From an uncultured Clostridia bacterium (GTDB lineage: Bacteria > Bacillota > Clostridia > UBA1381 > UMGS1253): a DNA stretch of 64,000 nucleotides. Below the pieces are notes generated by a model. It was not told where the DNA came from. It worked only from the letters and a program-made list of their open reading frames with translations, and ran no database searches. A program made the position numbers and the translations under genes. The stretch covers positions 1 through 64,000 of the forward strand of contig CAKSHP010000003.1 of the NCBI GenBank assembly GCA_934457145.1. The letters run 5' to 3'. Of this stretch, positions 24,559 to 33,591 are shown one piece after another (within the stretch, counting starts at the first letter, position 1; each line of letters opens with the position of its first letter).

Positions 24559-25524
24559 ATGGCTGAACTTAGATGGAATCCTTTAACAAAGGATTGGATA
24601 ATGATTGCATCACACAGACAAAACAGACCGCAGATGCCCAAAGACTGGTGTCCGTTCTGTCCGGGTTCGGGAAAAGTGCCCGACAATTTCGACGTGTATA
24701 AATACGATAACGATTTTCCCGCCCTTTCAAACAATCCGCCCGTGCCGGACGATGTTGAAACTCCGATATACAAAACAGCTCCGTCCTACGGAAAATGCGA
24801 GGTTATATTATACTCTCCGCAGCACACCGTAACGCTTCCCGAGCTTCCGGTAGATCACATCCGAAAGCTTGTTGACCTTTGGTGTGAACGTTATGTTGAA
24901 TTAAGAAAAGATGAAAAAAATAAATACATATTTATTTTTGAAAACCGCGGCGAGGCTGTCGGCGTGACAATGCCTCATCCTCACGGTCAGATTTATGCTT
25001 ACCCGTTTATCCCCAAACGCCTTGAACTTGAGCTTGCGGCAACGCGGGAGCATAAAGAAAAAACAGGTCACTGTCTGCTTTGCGATATGCTGGCGGATGA
25101 AGTTAACGACGGCAGAAGAATTATAATCGAAAACGAACATTTTTACTCGTTTTTACCGTTCTACTGCGAATATCCTTACGGTATGTATATTATTTCGAAA
25201 ACACACAAGCAGTCGATAGACATGTTTGATGACGCCGAAAAAGACGCTTTGGCAGATATTTTAAAGAAAACCGCAGGTACGCTCGACTCGCTTTTCGGTT
25301 TTACTTTCCCATACATGATGTGTATGTATCAAAATCCCGTAAACGGCGGCGAATGTGAAGATTACCATTTCCATATAAAATTTTTCCCGCCGATGCGTTC
25401 AAAAGATAAAATCAAGTTTAACGCATCAAGCGAAACAGGCGCATGGGCACACTGCAACCCGACTGCTCCCGAAGAAAAAGCAAAAGAGCTTCGCGAGGCT
25501 TATGAAAGATTTATGTCAAAATAA
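24559..25524 (+). CDS. galT: Galactose-1-phosphate uridylyltransferase
   Basis: A 321-residue GalT of the Leloir pathway. It swaps UMP between UDP-glucose and galactose 1-phosphate. The catalytic His-Pro-His is in GVTMPHPHGQIYAYPF. Zinc-type Cys pairs are visible at WCPFCPG and HCLLCDML. Length fits the bacterial GalT type 1 family. The ATG at 24559 has GAGAGG upstream at proper spacing; an in-frame ATG at 24550 is too close to that site. It is followed by galK after 18 bases. No UDP-glucose 4-epimerase gene is in the window. Confidence 0.94.
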   Translation: MAELRWNPLTKDWIMIASHRQNRPQMPKDWCPFCPGSGKVPDNFDVYKYDNDFPALSNNPPVPDDVETPIYKTAPSYGKCEVILYSPQHTVTLPELPVDHIRKLVDLWCERYVELRKDEKNKYIFIFENRGEAVGVTMPHPHGQIYAYPFIPKRLELELAATREHKEKTGHCLLCDMLADEVNDGRRIIIENEHFYSFLPFYCEYPYGMYIISKTHKQSIDMFDDAEKDALADILKKTAGTLDSLFGFTFPYMMCMYQNPVNGGECEDYHFHIKFFPPMRSKDKIKFNASSETGAWAHCNPTAPEEKAKELREAYERFMSK

Positions 25525-25542
25525 TACAAGGAGATAGAATAT

Positions 25543-26736
25543 ATGCAGCAGTTTACAATAGACGAATTAAAAAAACAATTTTTAGATATTTACGGCGGAG
25601 ATGAAAAAGACTTAAGAGTTTTTTCCGCTCCGGGCAGAGTAAATTTAATAGGCGAACACACCGACTACAACGGCGGATTTGTGTTTCCCGCAGCGCTTAC
25701 CATGAACACAACAATTATCGCGAGAAAAAGAAGCGATAATTTAATAAAGCTTTGCGCAACCGATCTTCCCGACAGAGTAGAAGCCGACATTACGCGTCTT
25801 GGCGACTATAAGGATTTAAAATGGGGCAATTATCAGATAGGAGTTGCATATGAGCTTGAAAAACTGGGATATGATATAGTCGGATGCGAGATCTTGTCAC
25901 ACGGAACCATTCCTTACGGCGGCGGTCTTTCGTCTTCTGCTTCAATCGAGGTTTCAATAGCTGTTATGTTTGCAACATTTTCAAATGAGAAAAACGGCAT
26001 AACAAAAGATCTTGATATGATTGAAATGGCAAAAGTATCTCAAAGAACAGAACACACCTATGCCGGAGTAAACTGCGGAATAATGGATCAGTTTGCATCT
26101 GCAATGGGCAAAAAAGATATGGCAATCTTTTTAAACTGCAAAACGCTCGACTACAAGCTTGTTCCCTTAAAAATGGCAGGACATAAGCTTATAATAGCAA
26201 ACACAAACAAAAAGAGAGGCCTTGCCGACAGCAAATACAACGAACGCCGCAGCGAATGTGAAAAAGCATTCGAGATACTTAAAACGGCAATGCCCGAAAA
26301 AACCTGTCTCGGCGATATAACAATTGACGAATTTGAAAAACATGCTCACCTCATAAGCGATCCTATAGTGAAAAACCGCGCAAAGCATGTTATTTACGAG
26401 GACGACCGCGTGTTAAAGTCAATCGATGCTTTGGAAAACGGAGATTTAAACGCTTTCGGAAAGCTTCTATGCGAATCCCACGACTCGCTTCGCGATTTGT
26501 ATGAAGTAACGGGAATTGAGCTTGACGCTCTGGTTGACGAAGCAAGAAAAATCGATGGAACAATCGGTTCAAGAATGACAGGCGCCGGTTTCGGCGGTTG
26601 CAGCGTAAGCCTTGTTAAAGACGAAGCTGTTGATAAATTCATTGAAGAAGTAGGCAAAAACTACACCGAAAAAATCGGCTATGCTCCCTCATTTTACGTT
26701 AGCGAAATAGGTGACGGCGGAAGAGAAATAAAATAA
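25543..26736 (+). CDS. galK: Galactokinase
   Basis: A 397-residue GHMP kinase that phosphorylates galactose at C1. The signature GRVNLIGEHTDYNGGF is near residue 35, the ATP-binding motif is PYGGGLSSSASIEV (about residue 130), and the third GHMP motif is MTGAGFGGCSVSLV near the C-terminus. AAGGAGATAG precedes the ATG. It is co-transcribed with galT; the sugar mutase at 16.6-18.3 kb would act on the resulting glucose 1-phosphate. Confidence 0.95.
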   Translation: MQQFTIDELKKQFLDIYGGDEKDLRVFSAPGRVNLIGEHTDYNGGFVFPAALTMNTTIIARKRSDNLIKLCATDLPDRVEADITRLGDYKDLKWGNYQIGVAYELEKLGYDIVGCEILSHGTIPYGGGLSSSASIEVSIAVMFATFSNEKNGITKDLDMIEMAKVSQRTEHTYAGVNCGIMDQFASAMGKKDMAIFLNCKTLDYKLVPLKMAGHKLIIANTNKKRGLADSKYNERRSECEKAFEILKTAMPEKTCLGDITIDEFEKHAHLISDPIVKNRAKHVIYEDDRVLKSIDALENGDLNAFGKLLCESHDSLRDLYEVTGIELDALVDEARKIDGTIGSRMTGAGFGGCSVSLVKDEAVDKFIEEVGKNYTEKIGYAPSFYVSEIGDGGREIK

Positions 26737-26893
26737 TCTTTGGATTATCCAAAACAAAAAAACAATTTGCTTTATGATATGAAAAACTTCGGTTTCCGGT
26801 GTACATAAATCTACTTTCAGATACCCAAAGGCAAGAAAAAAGCTTGCTTTTACCCGGTTTTTCATTCTGTATTATTTTTTTGAAAACTTAAAA

Positions 26894-26935
26894 AGGGCGC
26901 GGGGCAAAATGGTTTCATTTTTTGCCCCGCGCCCT
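26894..26935. terminator. Bidirectional terminator between galK and the acyl-CoA synthetase fusion
   Basis: A 15-bp GC-rich stem (GGGCGCGGGGCAAAA and its complement) with T runs on both sides lies between convergent genes. The 150 bases between the galK stop and this hairpin contain nothing else that I recognise. Confidence 0.85.
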
Positions 26936-26948
26936 GATTTTTTTGTTT

Positions 26949-29471
26949 TTACGCGGTTACAATTTTGCTTGCATCCTGCAAACCAAAAGCCTCAACCGCT
27001 TCCTCGCGCATTTTATATTTTAAAATTTTTCCGGCAGCATTCATCGGAAAAGCGTCCACAAAGCGAACATATCTGGGCACTTTGTGCTTTGCCATATTTG
27101 CCATAATGAACGCCTTAAGCTCGTCTTCCGTGAGCGTTTCATTTTCCTTAACTATAACACACGCCGCAATTTCCTCGCCGTACTGCTTATCCGGCACACC
27201 TATAACCTGAACGTCTTCAACCTTCGGATGAGTATAGATAAAGTCTTCGATTTCTTTAGGATAAATATTTTCTCCGCCTCTTATTATCATATCTTTTATT
27301 CTTCCGGTTATTTTGTAATTGCCGTCATTGTTCTTTCTTGCAAGGTCGCCTGTGTGCAGCCAGCCGTCTTTATCAATGGCAATAGCCGTTGCCTCCGGCA
27401 TTTTATAATACCCTTTCATGATATTATATCCTCTTGCCACAAATTCTCCGTCAACACCGTTTGGCAAATCCTCTCCGGTTTCGGGGTCAACAATTTTGCA
27501 CTCAACTCCCGGAAGTGCGCTTCCGACAGTATTTACTCTTGTTTCAATCGAGTCTGTTGTTTTGCTCATTGTACATCCCGGAGACGCTTCAGTCTGTCCG
27601 TATGTTATACAAATTTCGTCCATATGCATTTTATCAATAACGTCCTTCATAACCTTAACAGGGCACGGACTTCCTGCCATAATACCCGTTCTCATGTGTG
27701 AAAAATCAGTTTTTGCAAAGTTTTCATGACCGAGCATAGCGATAAACATTGTCGGCACACCGTGAAAAGCAGTTATCTTTTCTTTATTTATGCAGTCAAG
27801 TCCGAGTCTCGGAGAAAAGGCAGGAATCGGCGACATTGTTGAGCCGTGCGTCATAGCCGCAGTCATTGCAAGCACCATACCGAAACAATGAAACATCGGA
27901 ACCTGTATCATCATGCGGTCCGCAGTAGACAAATCCATACAGTCGCCTATTGCTTTACCGTTGTTTACAACATTATAGTGCGTGAGCATAACGCCTTTCG
28001 GAAAACCTGTTGTTCCCGAAGTGTACTGAATGTTGCATACATCGTGTTTATTTATCGTCATTTCGCGGCGCAAAACTTCCTCCATAGGAGTTTTGTCCTT
28101 CATTGCCACAGCCTCATTCCAGTTAAGACAGCCCGGGTTATCGCTTTCAATCGTTATAACGTTTCTTAAAAACGGCAGACGTTTGCTGTAAAGCGGAGTT
28201 CCCTTTTCGTGGTTTTCAAGTTCGGGACAGAGTTTGTTTATGATTTCTATATAATTAGAATCTTTATATCCGTCAACCATAACAAGCGTGTGCGTATCGG
28301 ACTGACGCAAAAGATATTCCACCTCATAAACCTTATATGCGGTGTTTACCGTTACAAGTATTGCGCCGATTTTCGTGGTTGCCCAAAAAGTAATATACCA
28401 TGCAGGTACATTGGTTGCCCAAATCGCAACTTTATCTCCCCTTTTCACGCCAAGGGTTATAAGTGCACGCGCGAAATCGTCAACATCGTCTCTAAACTGC
28501 GAGTATGTACGGGTGTAGTCAAGAGTTGTGTATCTAAACGCATACTGATTCGGGAATTCTTCCACCATGCGGTCAAGCACCTGCGGAAATGTTAAATCTA
28601 TAAGCGTGTTTTTCTCCCACACATACTTACCTGTTTTTCTCGCATTGTCAAAAAGCATTCCGCTCGGCGCATTCTGCGCTATATAGTTTTGCATAAAATT
28701 CATAAAATGCGGAATTACAATACCTGCATCCGTCAGCTCCGGCATCCAGCGCTTTACCCATTCAAGCGTTATGTAGCCTTCGTAATTAATTGAGCGCAAC
28801 GAAAACATAACGTCATCTATCGGAACATCGCCCTCGCCCATCATTTTATAAACCACCTGCGAATTTTCACAAACAGAATCCTTAACATGAACATGCTTTA
28901 TATATGCACCCAGGTTTGCCAGTGTTGTCTGAGGTGTTTCGCCGAAATATCTGTAAGGATGATGCACATCCCAAAGCGCTCCCACATGGTCGCTTGCAAT
29001 TGCATTTAACAGATTGCAAAGTCTTTTTGTGTCGCCGTAAACTCCGTTTGTTTCAACCAAAAGCGTTACATCCATTTTCTCTGCCATAGGAACAAGCGCT
29101 TTAAGCTCTTCCAGTATAACATTATCGTCAACTTCGCCCTCCGGCTCTGCATTTAAGTCTGCTAAAATACGAATATATTTTGCGCCTATTACTTTTGCCA
29201 CGCGGATATACTTTTCTATCTCCGCAATGTTTTGCTCTCTCTTATCGGCAAATTTTAAGCAGCTTCCCGTTGCCAGACACGGAATCTCAATTCCGAGACG
29301 GTTAAGCTTATCGGCAGTTTTTTGGCAGTTTTCAACCGAAAACGGAGAAGAAGCAATTTCATCTTTAATTTCTCTTACTTCTATTCCGTCAAAACCAAAG
29401 TCCTTTGCCATTGAATAGATTTCTTCCCAATCGTAGTTCGGACAGCACAATGTGGAAAACGCAATTTTCAT
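26949..29471 (-). CDS. TIM-barrel sugar isomerase-like domain fused to acyl-CoA synthetase
   Basis: An 840-residue two-domain protein. Residues 1-265 form a xylose isomerase-like/AP endonuclease 2 TIM barrel with the metal-ligand pattern kept: VETNG (E140), WDVHHP (D168), HVHVKD and LEW (about E237). Residues 290-840 are an ANL-superfamily AMP-forming acyl-CoA synthetase, with P-loop YTSGTTGFPKG (483-493), the HTGD, TGRIKDMIIRGGENIYP and AGKILKYKMR blocks, and the catalytic Lys in the last. It resembles short/medium or branched-chain acyl-CoA ligases. ATG 29471 has AGGAG upstream. The two domains usually occur in separate proteins. Expression is under a T-box leader. The fatty acid substrate and barrel function are unknown. 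Confidence 0.85.
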   Translation of the reverse strand: MKIAFSTLCCPNYDWEEIYSMAKDFGFDGIEVREIKDEIASSPFSVENCQKTADKLNRLGIEIPCLATGSCLKFADKREQNIAEIEKYIRVAKVIGAKYIRILADLNAEPEGEVDDNVILEELKALVPMAEKMDVTLLVETNGVYGDTKRLCNLLNAIASDHVGALWDVHHPYRYFGETPQTTLANLGAYIKHVHVKDSVCENSQVVYKMMGEGDVPIDDVMFSLRSINYEGYITLEWVKRWMPELTDAGIVIPHFMNFMQNYIAQNAPSGMLFDNARKTGKYVWEKNTLIDLTFPQVLDRMVEEFPNQYAFRYTTLDYTRTYSQFRDDVDDFARALITLGVKRGDKVAIWATNVPAWYITFWATTKIGAILVTVNTAYKVYEVEYLLRQSDTHTLVMVDGYKDSNYIEIINKLCPELENHEKGTPLYSKRLPFLRNVITIESDNPGCLNWNEAVAMKDKTPMEEVLRREMTINKHDVCNIQYTSGTTGFPKGVMLTHYNVVNNGKAIGDCMDLSTADRMMIQVPMFHCFGMVLAMTAAMTHGSTMSPIPAFSPRLGLDCINKEKITAFHGVPTMFIAMLGHENFAKTDFSHMRTGIMAGSPCPVKVMKDVIDKMHMDEICITYGQTEASPGCTMSKTTDSIETRVNTVGSALPGVECKIVDPETGEDLPNGVDGEFVARGYNIMKGYYKMPEATAIAIDKDGWLHTGDLARKNNDGNYKITGRIKDMIIRGGENIYPKEIEDFIYTHPKVEDVQVIGVPDKQYGEEIAACVIVKENETLTEDELKAFIMANMAKHKVPRYVRFVDAFPMNAAGKILKYKMREEAVEAFGLQDASKIVTA

Positions 29472-29572
29472 ACAAATCAAACTCCTTTTGCTTTTTATGG
29501 TTTAGCTGTGGCGGTTAAGATTTATTTAAACCTCGCAGCTTGCAGTCTTTGCTTTTAAGCTGTTTTTTTATA

Positions 29573-29607
29573 TAAAAAAACGTCTCTTACAAAGCTTGCA
29601 AGAGACG
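29573..29607 (-). terminator. T-box terminator hairpin
   Basis: An 8-bp stem (CGTCTCTT/AAGAGACG) with an 11-base loop is followed on the minus strand by seven T. It lies about 11 bases after the T-box sequence, the expected position for a T-box terminator. Confidence 0.85.
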
Positions 29608-29866
29608 AAACTAAATTCCGCGGTACCACTCCTATTGGCGCAATTGCGCCCGCTCAGCAGATACATTTTCAATATCCTCTCCATTATACGGCGGACTGAC
29701 CGGCTTTGCTTATTTGAAAACAATTTCGTTCGGCAAAGCAGCTCAAAGGTGAGTGCGCCTTTGCCCGGTTACACTGTTTTGCACCAACCAACAGCTCTCT
29801 TAATGTCCTCACAGGCACGGCTTTTTCCTTGTCACAGCTTTTAATAAGTATTAACTTGATGATTAA
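29573..29866 (-). promoter_or_regulatory. T-box riboswitch, probably sensing tRNA-Leu
   Basis: The conserved T-box AGGAGTGGTACCGCG is at 29619-29633 on the minus strand and is followed by the terminator. Stem I shows an AGAGA bulge and a GGTTGGTGCA loop region around 29780. The specifier candidate is CTC (29751-29753) in GCACTCACCTTTGAG, a layout I compare from memory with other T-boxes, and would read tRNA-Leu. The T-box base pairing to the tRNA discriminator is U, which fits A73 of tRNA-Leu but also of several other tRNAs. The leader controls the acyl-CoA synthetase fusion gene. The T-box call is firm; the amino acid is tentative. Confidence 0.88.
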
Positions 29867-29895
29867 ATTTTATCACATAATATACGGTTTGTCAA
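29867..29895 (-). promoter_or_regulatory. Promoter of the T-box leader
   Basis: TTGACA, 17-base spacer, TAAAAT on the minus strand, just upstream of the T-box region. Confidence 0.75.
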
Positions 29896-29961
29896 TTTTT
29901 TTATTTTTTAAGGCAAAAAACATTAATTTTTTATTTTTTTAAGCTTAACAACATGAAAATT

Positions 29962-31239
29962 TTAAATCATTTCCAGTTTTTCTATAAGTTCCATTCTCTT
30001 TTTCACTGTATCGTTTGCGCTTTGCGGCAGTCCAACCCGATACTGCGACACACGCCGTTTGCCCAAAACTATATTTAATATAATTTCGGCTGCATGATTT
30101 ATATGACCTGCCGGAATTAAAAGCGGACTCTTTTTTACATATGTATAACGCTTTTTTAATTCCTCTGAAGATAGTATCATGCGTTTTAGCATTGCCTTTG
30201 TACGCGTCTTTTTTATATAGCTTTCATAGTTTTCTTTGCCGTCAAGCGTTTCAAACCTCTTTTTTGTATATTCTTCATAAAATTTATTGCGCTCTTTTTC
30301 ATTGTGTCCAAACGCTCCGCCGCAAAAACAATCATATAAAATTTCATCTTTAAGGCTGTCATCTTCACAGTAGCCGTTAATAAAACGAAGCTTTGATTTT
30401 TCGATATTTAAAACATCGGCACCGATTGAGAGTGCAGTGTCAAAAAATTTGTCGTATTTAAGCTCTCTTAAAAGTTCATATGCGCGCAAACAGTCAATCT
30501 CATCGCCTTTTTTTAAAACATATAAACACACATCCGCAAGCTGTTTTATTCCCGCTCCTGCCGACAAAAAGTGTTTTATAAAATGCATTGTAACAAATAA
30601 AAATTCATCCGTAGGCGACAGCGCTTTAAATGAAAATCCGCCAACTTCTTTGGTTATATAATTTTGTTTAATTTTTGCTTTGCCAAAAAACCACACTTCT
30701 TCAAACATTTCATCATGCAAGCTCAAGTGAACCTCAATTAATCCCGCATCTTTGCCGACAGCCATCGCATGATGGCTCTCCGGAGGTCTTTTAAGCACCG
30801 AAAGCCCGGCGCTTTCCAAAATTTTATTTATCTTCTTTTCACTTATATTTTCTCCCGCGTAAATGTCCGTATCACCCGACATACGCAGCGCATTTTTGCA
30901 ATAAAGCTCCGATAAACTGTCGCCTTTTAATATGCACGCCTCCTCATTTGCATCTTTAAAAGCGTCAAGAACTCTTTTTATCTCATAGCGGCGTTTTGTT
31001 TCATGCATTGCCGCTGCAAACAGCTCTTTTTGCAACTCCTTTATATTTTCATCTTTAAGCGCATTTTCATCACTTTGTTTTGCTTTTAAAAATGCATACA
31101 CAACCGCCGGTAAAACATTGTTTTCTTTTGCAAGTTCCCGCAGCGCTTTTGTGTTTTCATTTTCTAAAACAACGGGAGTTTTGTCTGCTATGCCGCATGA
31201 AAAAAAATATATCATCCTTTTATAATCCGAAAAACTCAT
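29962..31239 (-). CDS. Nucleotidyltransferase-family protein (PF14907-like), first paralogue
   Basis: A 425-residue protein of the uncharacterised nucleotidyltransferase family seen in polysaccharide and natural-product clusters. The family core is ACILKGDSLSELY followed by MSGDTDIYAG (about residues 100-130), with the paired Asp of a nucleotidyltransferase active site. The C-terminal part is mostly helical. ATG 31239 follows AAAGGGGACAG; that site overlaps the end of the preceding gene, so the two are translationally linked. The next gene is a paralogue. It is the last gene of the polysaccharide operon. Substrate unknown. Confidence 0.75.
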   Translation of the reverse strand: MSFSDYKRMIYFFSCGIADKTPVVLENENTKALRELAKENNVLPAVVYAFLKAKQSDENALKDENIKELQKELFAAAMHETKRRYEIKRVLDAFKDANEEACILKGDSLSELYCKNALRMSGDTDIYAGENISEKKINKILESAGLSVLKRPPESHHAMAVGKDAGLIEVHLSLHDEMFEEVWFFGKAKIKQNYITKEVGGFSFKALSPTDEFLFVTMHFIKHFLSAGAGIKQLADVCLYVLKKGDEIDCLRAYELLRELKYDKFFDTALSIGADVLNIEKSKLRFINGYCEDDSLKDEILYDCFCGGAFGHNEKERNKFYEEYTKKRFETLDGKENYESYIKKTRTKAMLKRMILSSEELKKRYTYVKKSPLLIPAGHINHAAEIILNIVLGKRRVSQYRVGLPQSANDTVKKRMELIEKLEMI

Positions 31240-31240
31240 A

Positions 31241-32410
31241 TTAACTGTCCCCTTTGTAAACTTCAAGGCCCAAATAATCGTAAAGTTCGCTTGTTTTTTT
31301 TATTTTTTCCTCATTCGTCTTACTTATGGTTTTTATCCTTTTGGCAAATGAAAACACCTTTCCGCTCTTTTTTATTATCCTTAATGCATGACAAAACGGA
31401 AGCAAAAATTTGTATTTTTTTATTATAGGATACTGCCTCTGCATCGCATCCCTGCCGGGAAGCGTTTTTCTTCGTATTTCGCTTTTTTTGCCGCCTGCCT
31501 CAATTATTCTTAAAACTCTGACATTTTCGTTTGTTCCCGTATATCCGCAGTCAAAAAGATAGTCTATAAACCGAACCTGCTGCTCATTTTCGCATGTCTT
31601 TTTTAAAAATATTATCTGCCCCGCCTCGAAACATGCATATGCAAGCTTTGAAAATCCGAACCGATTAAGCCTTTCGTTCAGATAATCATTATCAAACTCG
31701 CTGCCATATTTTTGTATAATCAAATACAAATCAATAATACATCTAAGCCCCGCCCCCGATGACATCATGTGCTGGGCAAAATGCGCAAGCATATATATGT
31801 ATAAATCCTCATTTGAAAGTTCATACTCAAATGAATTTTCGCTTTTTTTATGCGCGCTGTTCCAAACGTCAAACTCTTTTTCAAACCCGACAACAAGCTT
31901 TGGATCGCAAAGCATTGTGTGAAGCTCAACATTAACCATGGGCTTCTTTTTAAAGCTTGTATGGTATTGGGTTTCGCTTTCATATTCAAAGTCGAGATTT
32001 TTAAGTATTTCGCATGCTTTTGTATAATCCACCGACCGTACCATAAAATCAATATCCATGCTTTGGCGCATATCCTCCGCCGGATAAAGTTTTCTTATAT
32101 TATCTCCCTTTAATACTATATAAGGAATTTCATTTTCTTCAAAATATGCCTTTATTATTTTTTTCTCGCTGTCCTGAAGCGTCTGGCGAAAAAGCGACTT
32201 TTTATACTCTTTCTTAATTTTTTCAAAGCATTCATTTTGGAAAAATTTCTTGTTTAAAAGCGCCGCTTTATACAAAACCGGTACAATCTTTTGGCTTTTA
32301 AAAAATTCATAAAGTTTTTCAGGATTGCATTTTTCATCTGAATATCTGCTTTTTTTTGAAGTAAACGCACTCAAAATTATATCAAAAACGACTTGTTTGT
32401 TGTTTTTCAT
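31241..32410 (-). CDS. Nucleotidyltransferase-family protein (PF14907-like), second paralogue
   Basis: A 389-residue relative of the downstream gene. The conserved core is IVLKGDNIRKLY and MRQSMDIDFMVRS, a clearer version of the paired-Asp motif. Both paralogues share the block MLAHFAQHMMSSGAGLRCIIDLYL / MHFIKHFLSAGAGIKQLADVCLY, with the His and Gly-Ala-Gly positions in common. Similar proteins occur next to glycosyltransferases and in lasso-peptide clusters; no peptide precursor or cyclase is visible here. It lies 9 bases downstream of the glycosyltransferase gene. Confidence 0.75.
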   Translation of the reverse strand: MKNNKQVVFDIILSAFTSKKSRYSDEKCNPEKLYEFFKSQKIVPVLYKAALLNKKFFQNECFEKIKKEYKKSLFRQTLQDSEKKIIKAYFEENEIPYIVLKGDNIRKLYPAEDMRQSMDIDFMVRSVDYTKACEILKNLDFEYESETQYHTSFKKKPMVNVELHTMLCDPKLVVGFEKEFDVWNSAHKKSENSFEYELSNEDLYIYMLAHFAQHMMSSGAGLRCIIDLYLIIQKYGSEFDNDYLNERLNRFGFSKLAYACFEAGQIIFLKKTCENEQQVRFIDYLFDCGYTGTNENVRVLRIIEAGGKKSEIRRKTLPGRDAMQRQYPIIKKYKFLLPFCHALRIIKKSGKVFSFAKRIKTISKTNEEKIKKTSELYDYLGLEVYKGDS

Positions 32411-32419
32411 AGTTTTAAA

Positions 32420-33583
32420 TCAACCCTTTTTCCAATATGACCGCCTCTCGCTTATGCTCAAAGGGCCGTTCTCGTACGATACGGTTTTGCCGCTCAAAAG
32501 ATTTTTTGCAAACTCCAAAAAACGTTTAGCTGCAACCGGCGCACACCACTCATTTATCATCGTATCATATGCTTTTTTTTGCATACCTTCCCGAAGATTT
32601 TCATCAAGAGCAAGCATTTTTGCATATTTATATAACTCCTGCTTACTGCCGTCATATATAAATGCATTTTCGCCGTGTTTGGCAAGATAAAGAGTTGCCC
32701 CCGCTTCAACGCTTGCAACCGTTGCCGCAGCGCATCCCATAGCTTCGTTTAATACCGTACCCCAGCCCTCAAGCTGGTTTGATGTAAACAAAAATATATC
32801 TGCCTTTTTCATATAATCTGCCACTTTATTGTAAGCTACCGCACCGCAAAAGGTCACATATTTGTCAACGTTATATTGCACTGCCAGTGACGTAAGCGAA
32901 AAAATAAGATTTCCGGTTCCGACATAGTCTAAATAAGCGTCAATCCCATCTTCGCGCAATTTTTTTAAAACATAAAGAGCCTGTTCGGGTCTCTTTAAAT
33001 TTATCATTCTTCCAACCCATAATAGCTTTATTTTTCCGTCGCGGCGCTTTTTTATCACTTCCTCCGCGTCAAATTTTTTAACCTCGGGAAAATATCCCCA
33101 CTTAAAGCTTTTGTTTTTATATGCGCCTATCAAATTATAGTCACCGGCGCTGTAGGCCCCGGCCGCCAATAAATATTCGCATTTTTTAATTTTCAGCCTG
33201 CTTCTTATAATTTTAAACGGAAGTTTTATGTTATAAACATCTCTTGCCGATTTTCTGAAAATTCTTTCCGAATATCGAAAAGTAAGCTTGTTGTCGTTTA
33301 ATCTTTTTTCTATACACCGTTCGGGAAACGATCCGTATATAACAGCATCCGCCTCATTTATAAATTTAAGCCCTTCATAGAGCCTTTCTTTGCTGTCGCT
33401 TATATTGATCACAAAATCATATTTTCCGCTCATGTCCTCATATCCGATTTCTTTTCGTCTTTCGTTAAATTTTGCAAACACAATAAATTTAAAGTCATCG
33501 CCGCAAAGCTTATAAAAGCTTTCGCAAATCGGAAGCTGATGATGATTTAAATAATTCGAACAAAATGCAATTTTCATTTTCAA
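32420..33583 (-). CDS. Glycosyltransferase family 4 protein
   Basis: A 387-residue GT-B fold glycosyltransferase. It begins with KIAFCSNYLNHHQLPICESF, typical of an acceptor-side Rossmann domain. The donor-side domain contains KLLWVGRMINLKRPEQAL, YNKVADYMKKADIFLF and SNQLEGWGTVLNEAMGCA, the last being the GT4 E-x7-E motif region. It probably transfers a sugar from a nucleotide donor during surface polysaccharide synthesis. It lies between an O-antigen-ligase-like protein and two nucleotidyltransferase-family proteins on one transcript. Confidence 0.87.
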   Translation of the reverse strand: MKMKIAFCSNYLNHHQLPICESFYKLCGDDFKFIVFAKFNERRKEIGYEDMSGKYDFVINISDSKERLYEGLKFINEADAVIYGSFPERCIEKRLNDNKLTFRYSERIFRKSARDVYNIKLPFKIIRSRLKIKKCEYLLAAGAYSAGDYNLIGAYKNKSFKWGYFPEVKKFDAEEVIKKRRDGKIKLLWVGRMINLKRPEQALYVLKKLREDGIDAYLDYVGTGNLIFSLTSLAVQYNVDKYVTFCGAVAYNKVADYMKKADIFLFTSNQLEGWGTVLNEAMGCAAATVASVEAGATLYLAKHGENAFIYDGSKQELYKYAKMLALDENLREGMQKKAYDTMINEWCAPVAAKRFLEFAKNLLSGKTVSYENGPLSISERRSYWKKG

Positions 33584-33591
33584 ACACCGCC

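Noticed and set aside
31241..32410. Lasso-peptide cluster suggested by the nucleotidyltransferase-family proteins
   Set aside because: No precursor peptide, cyclase or leader peptidase is present; the neighbours are glycan genes.
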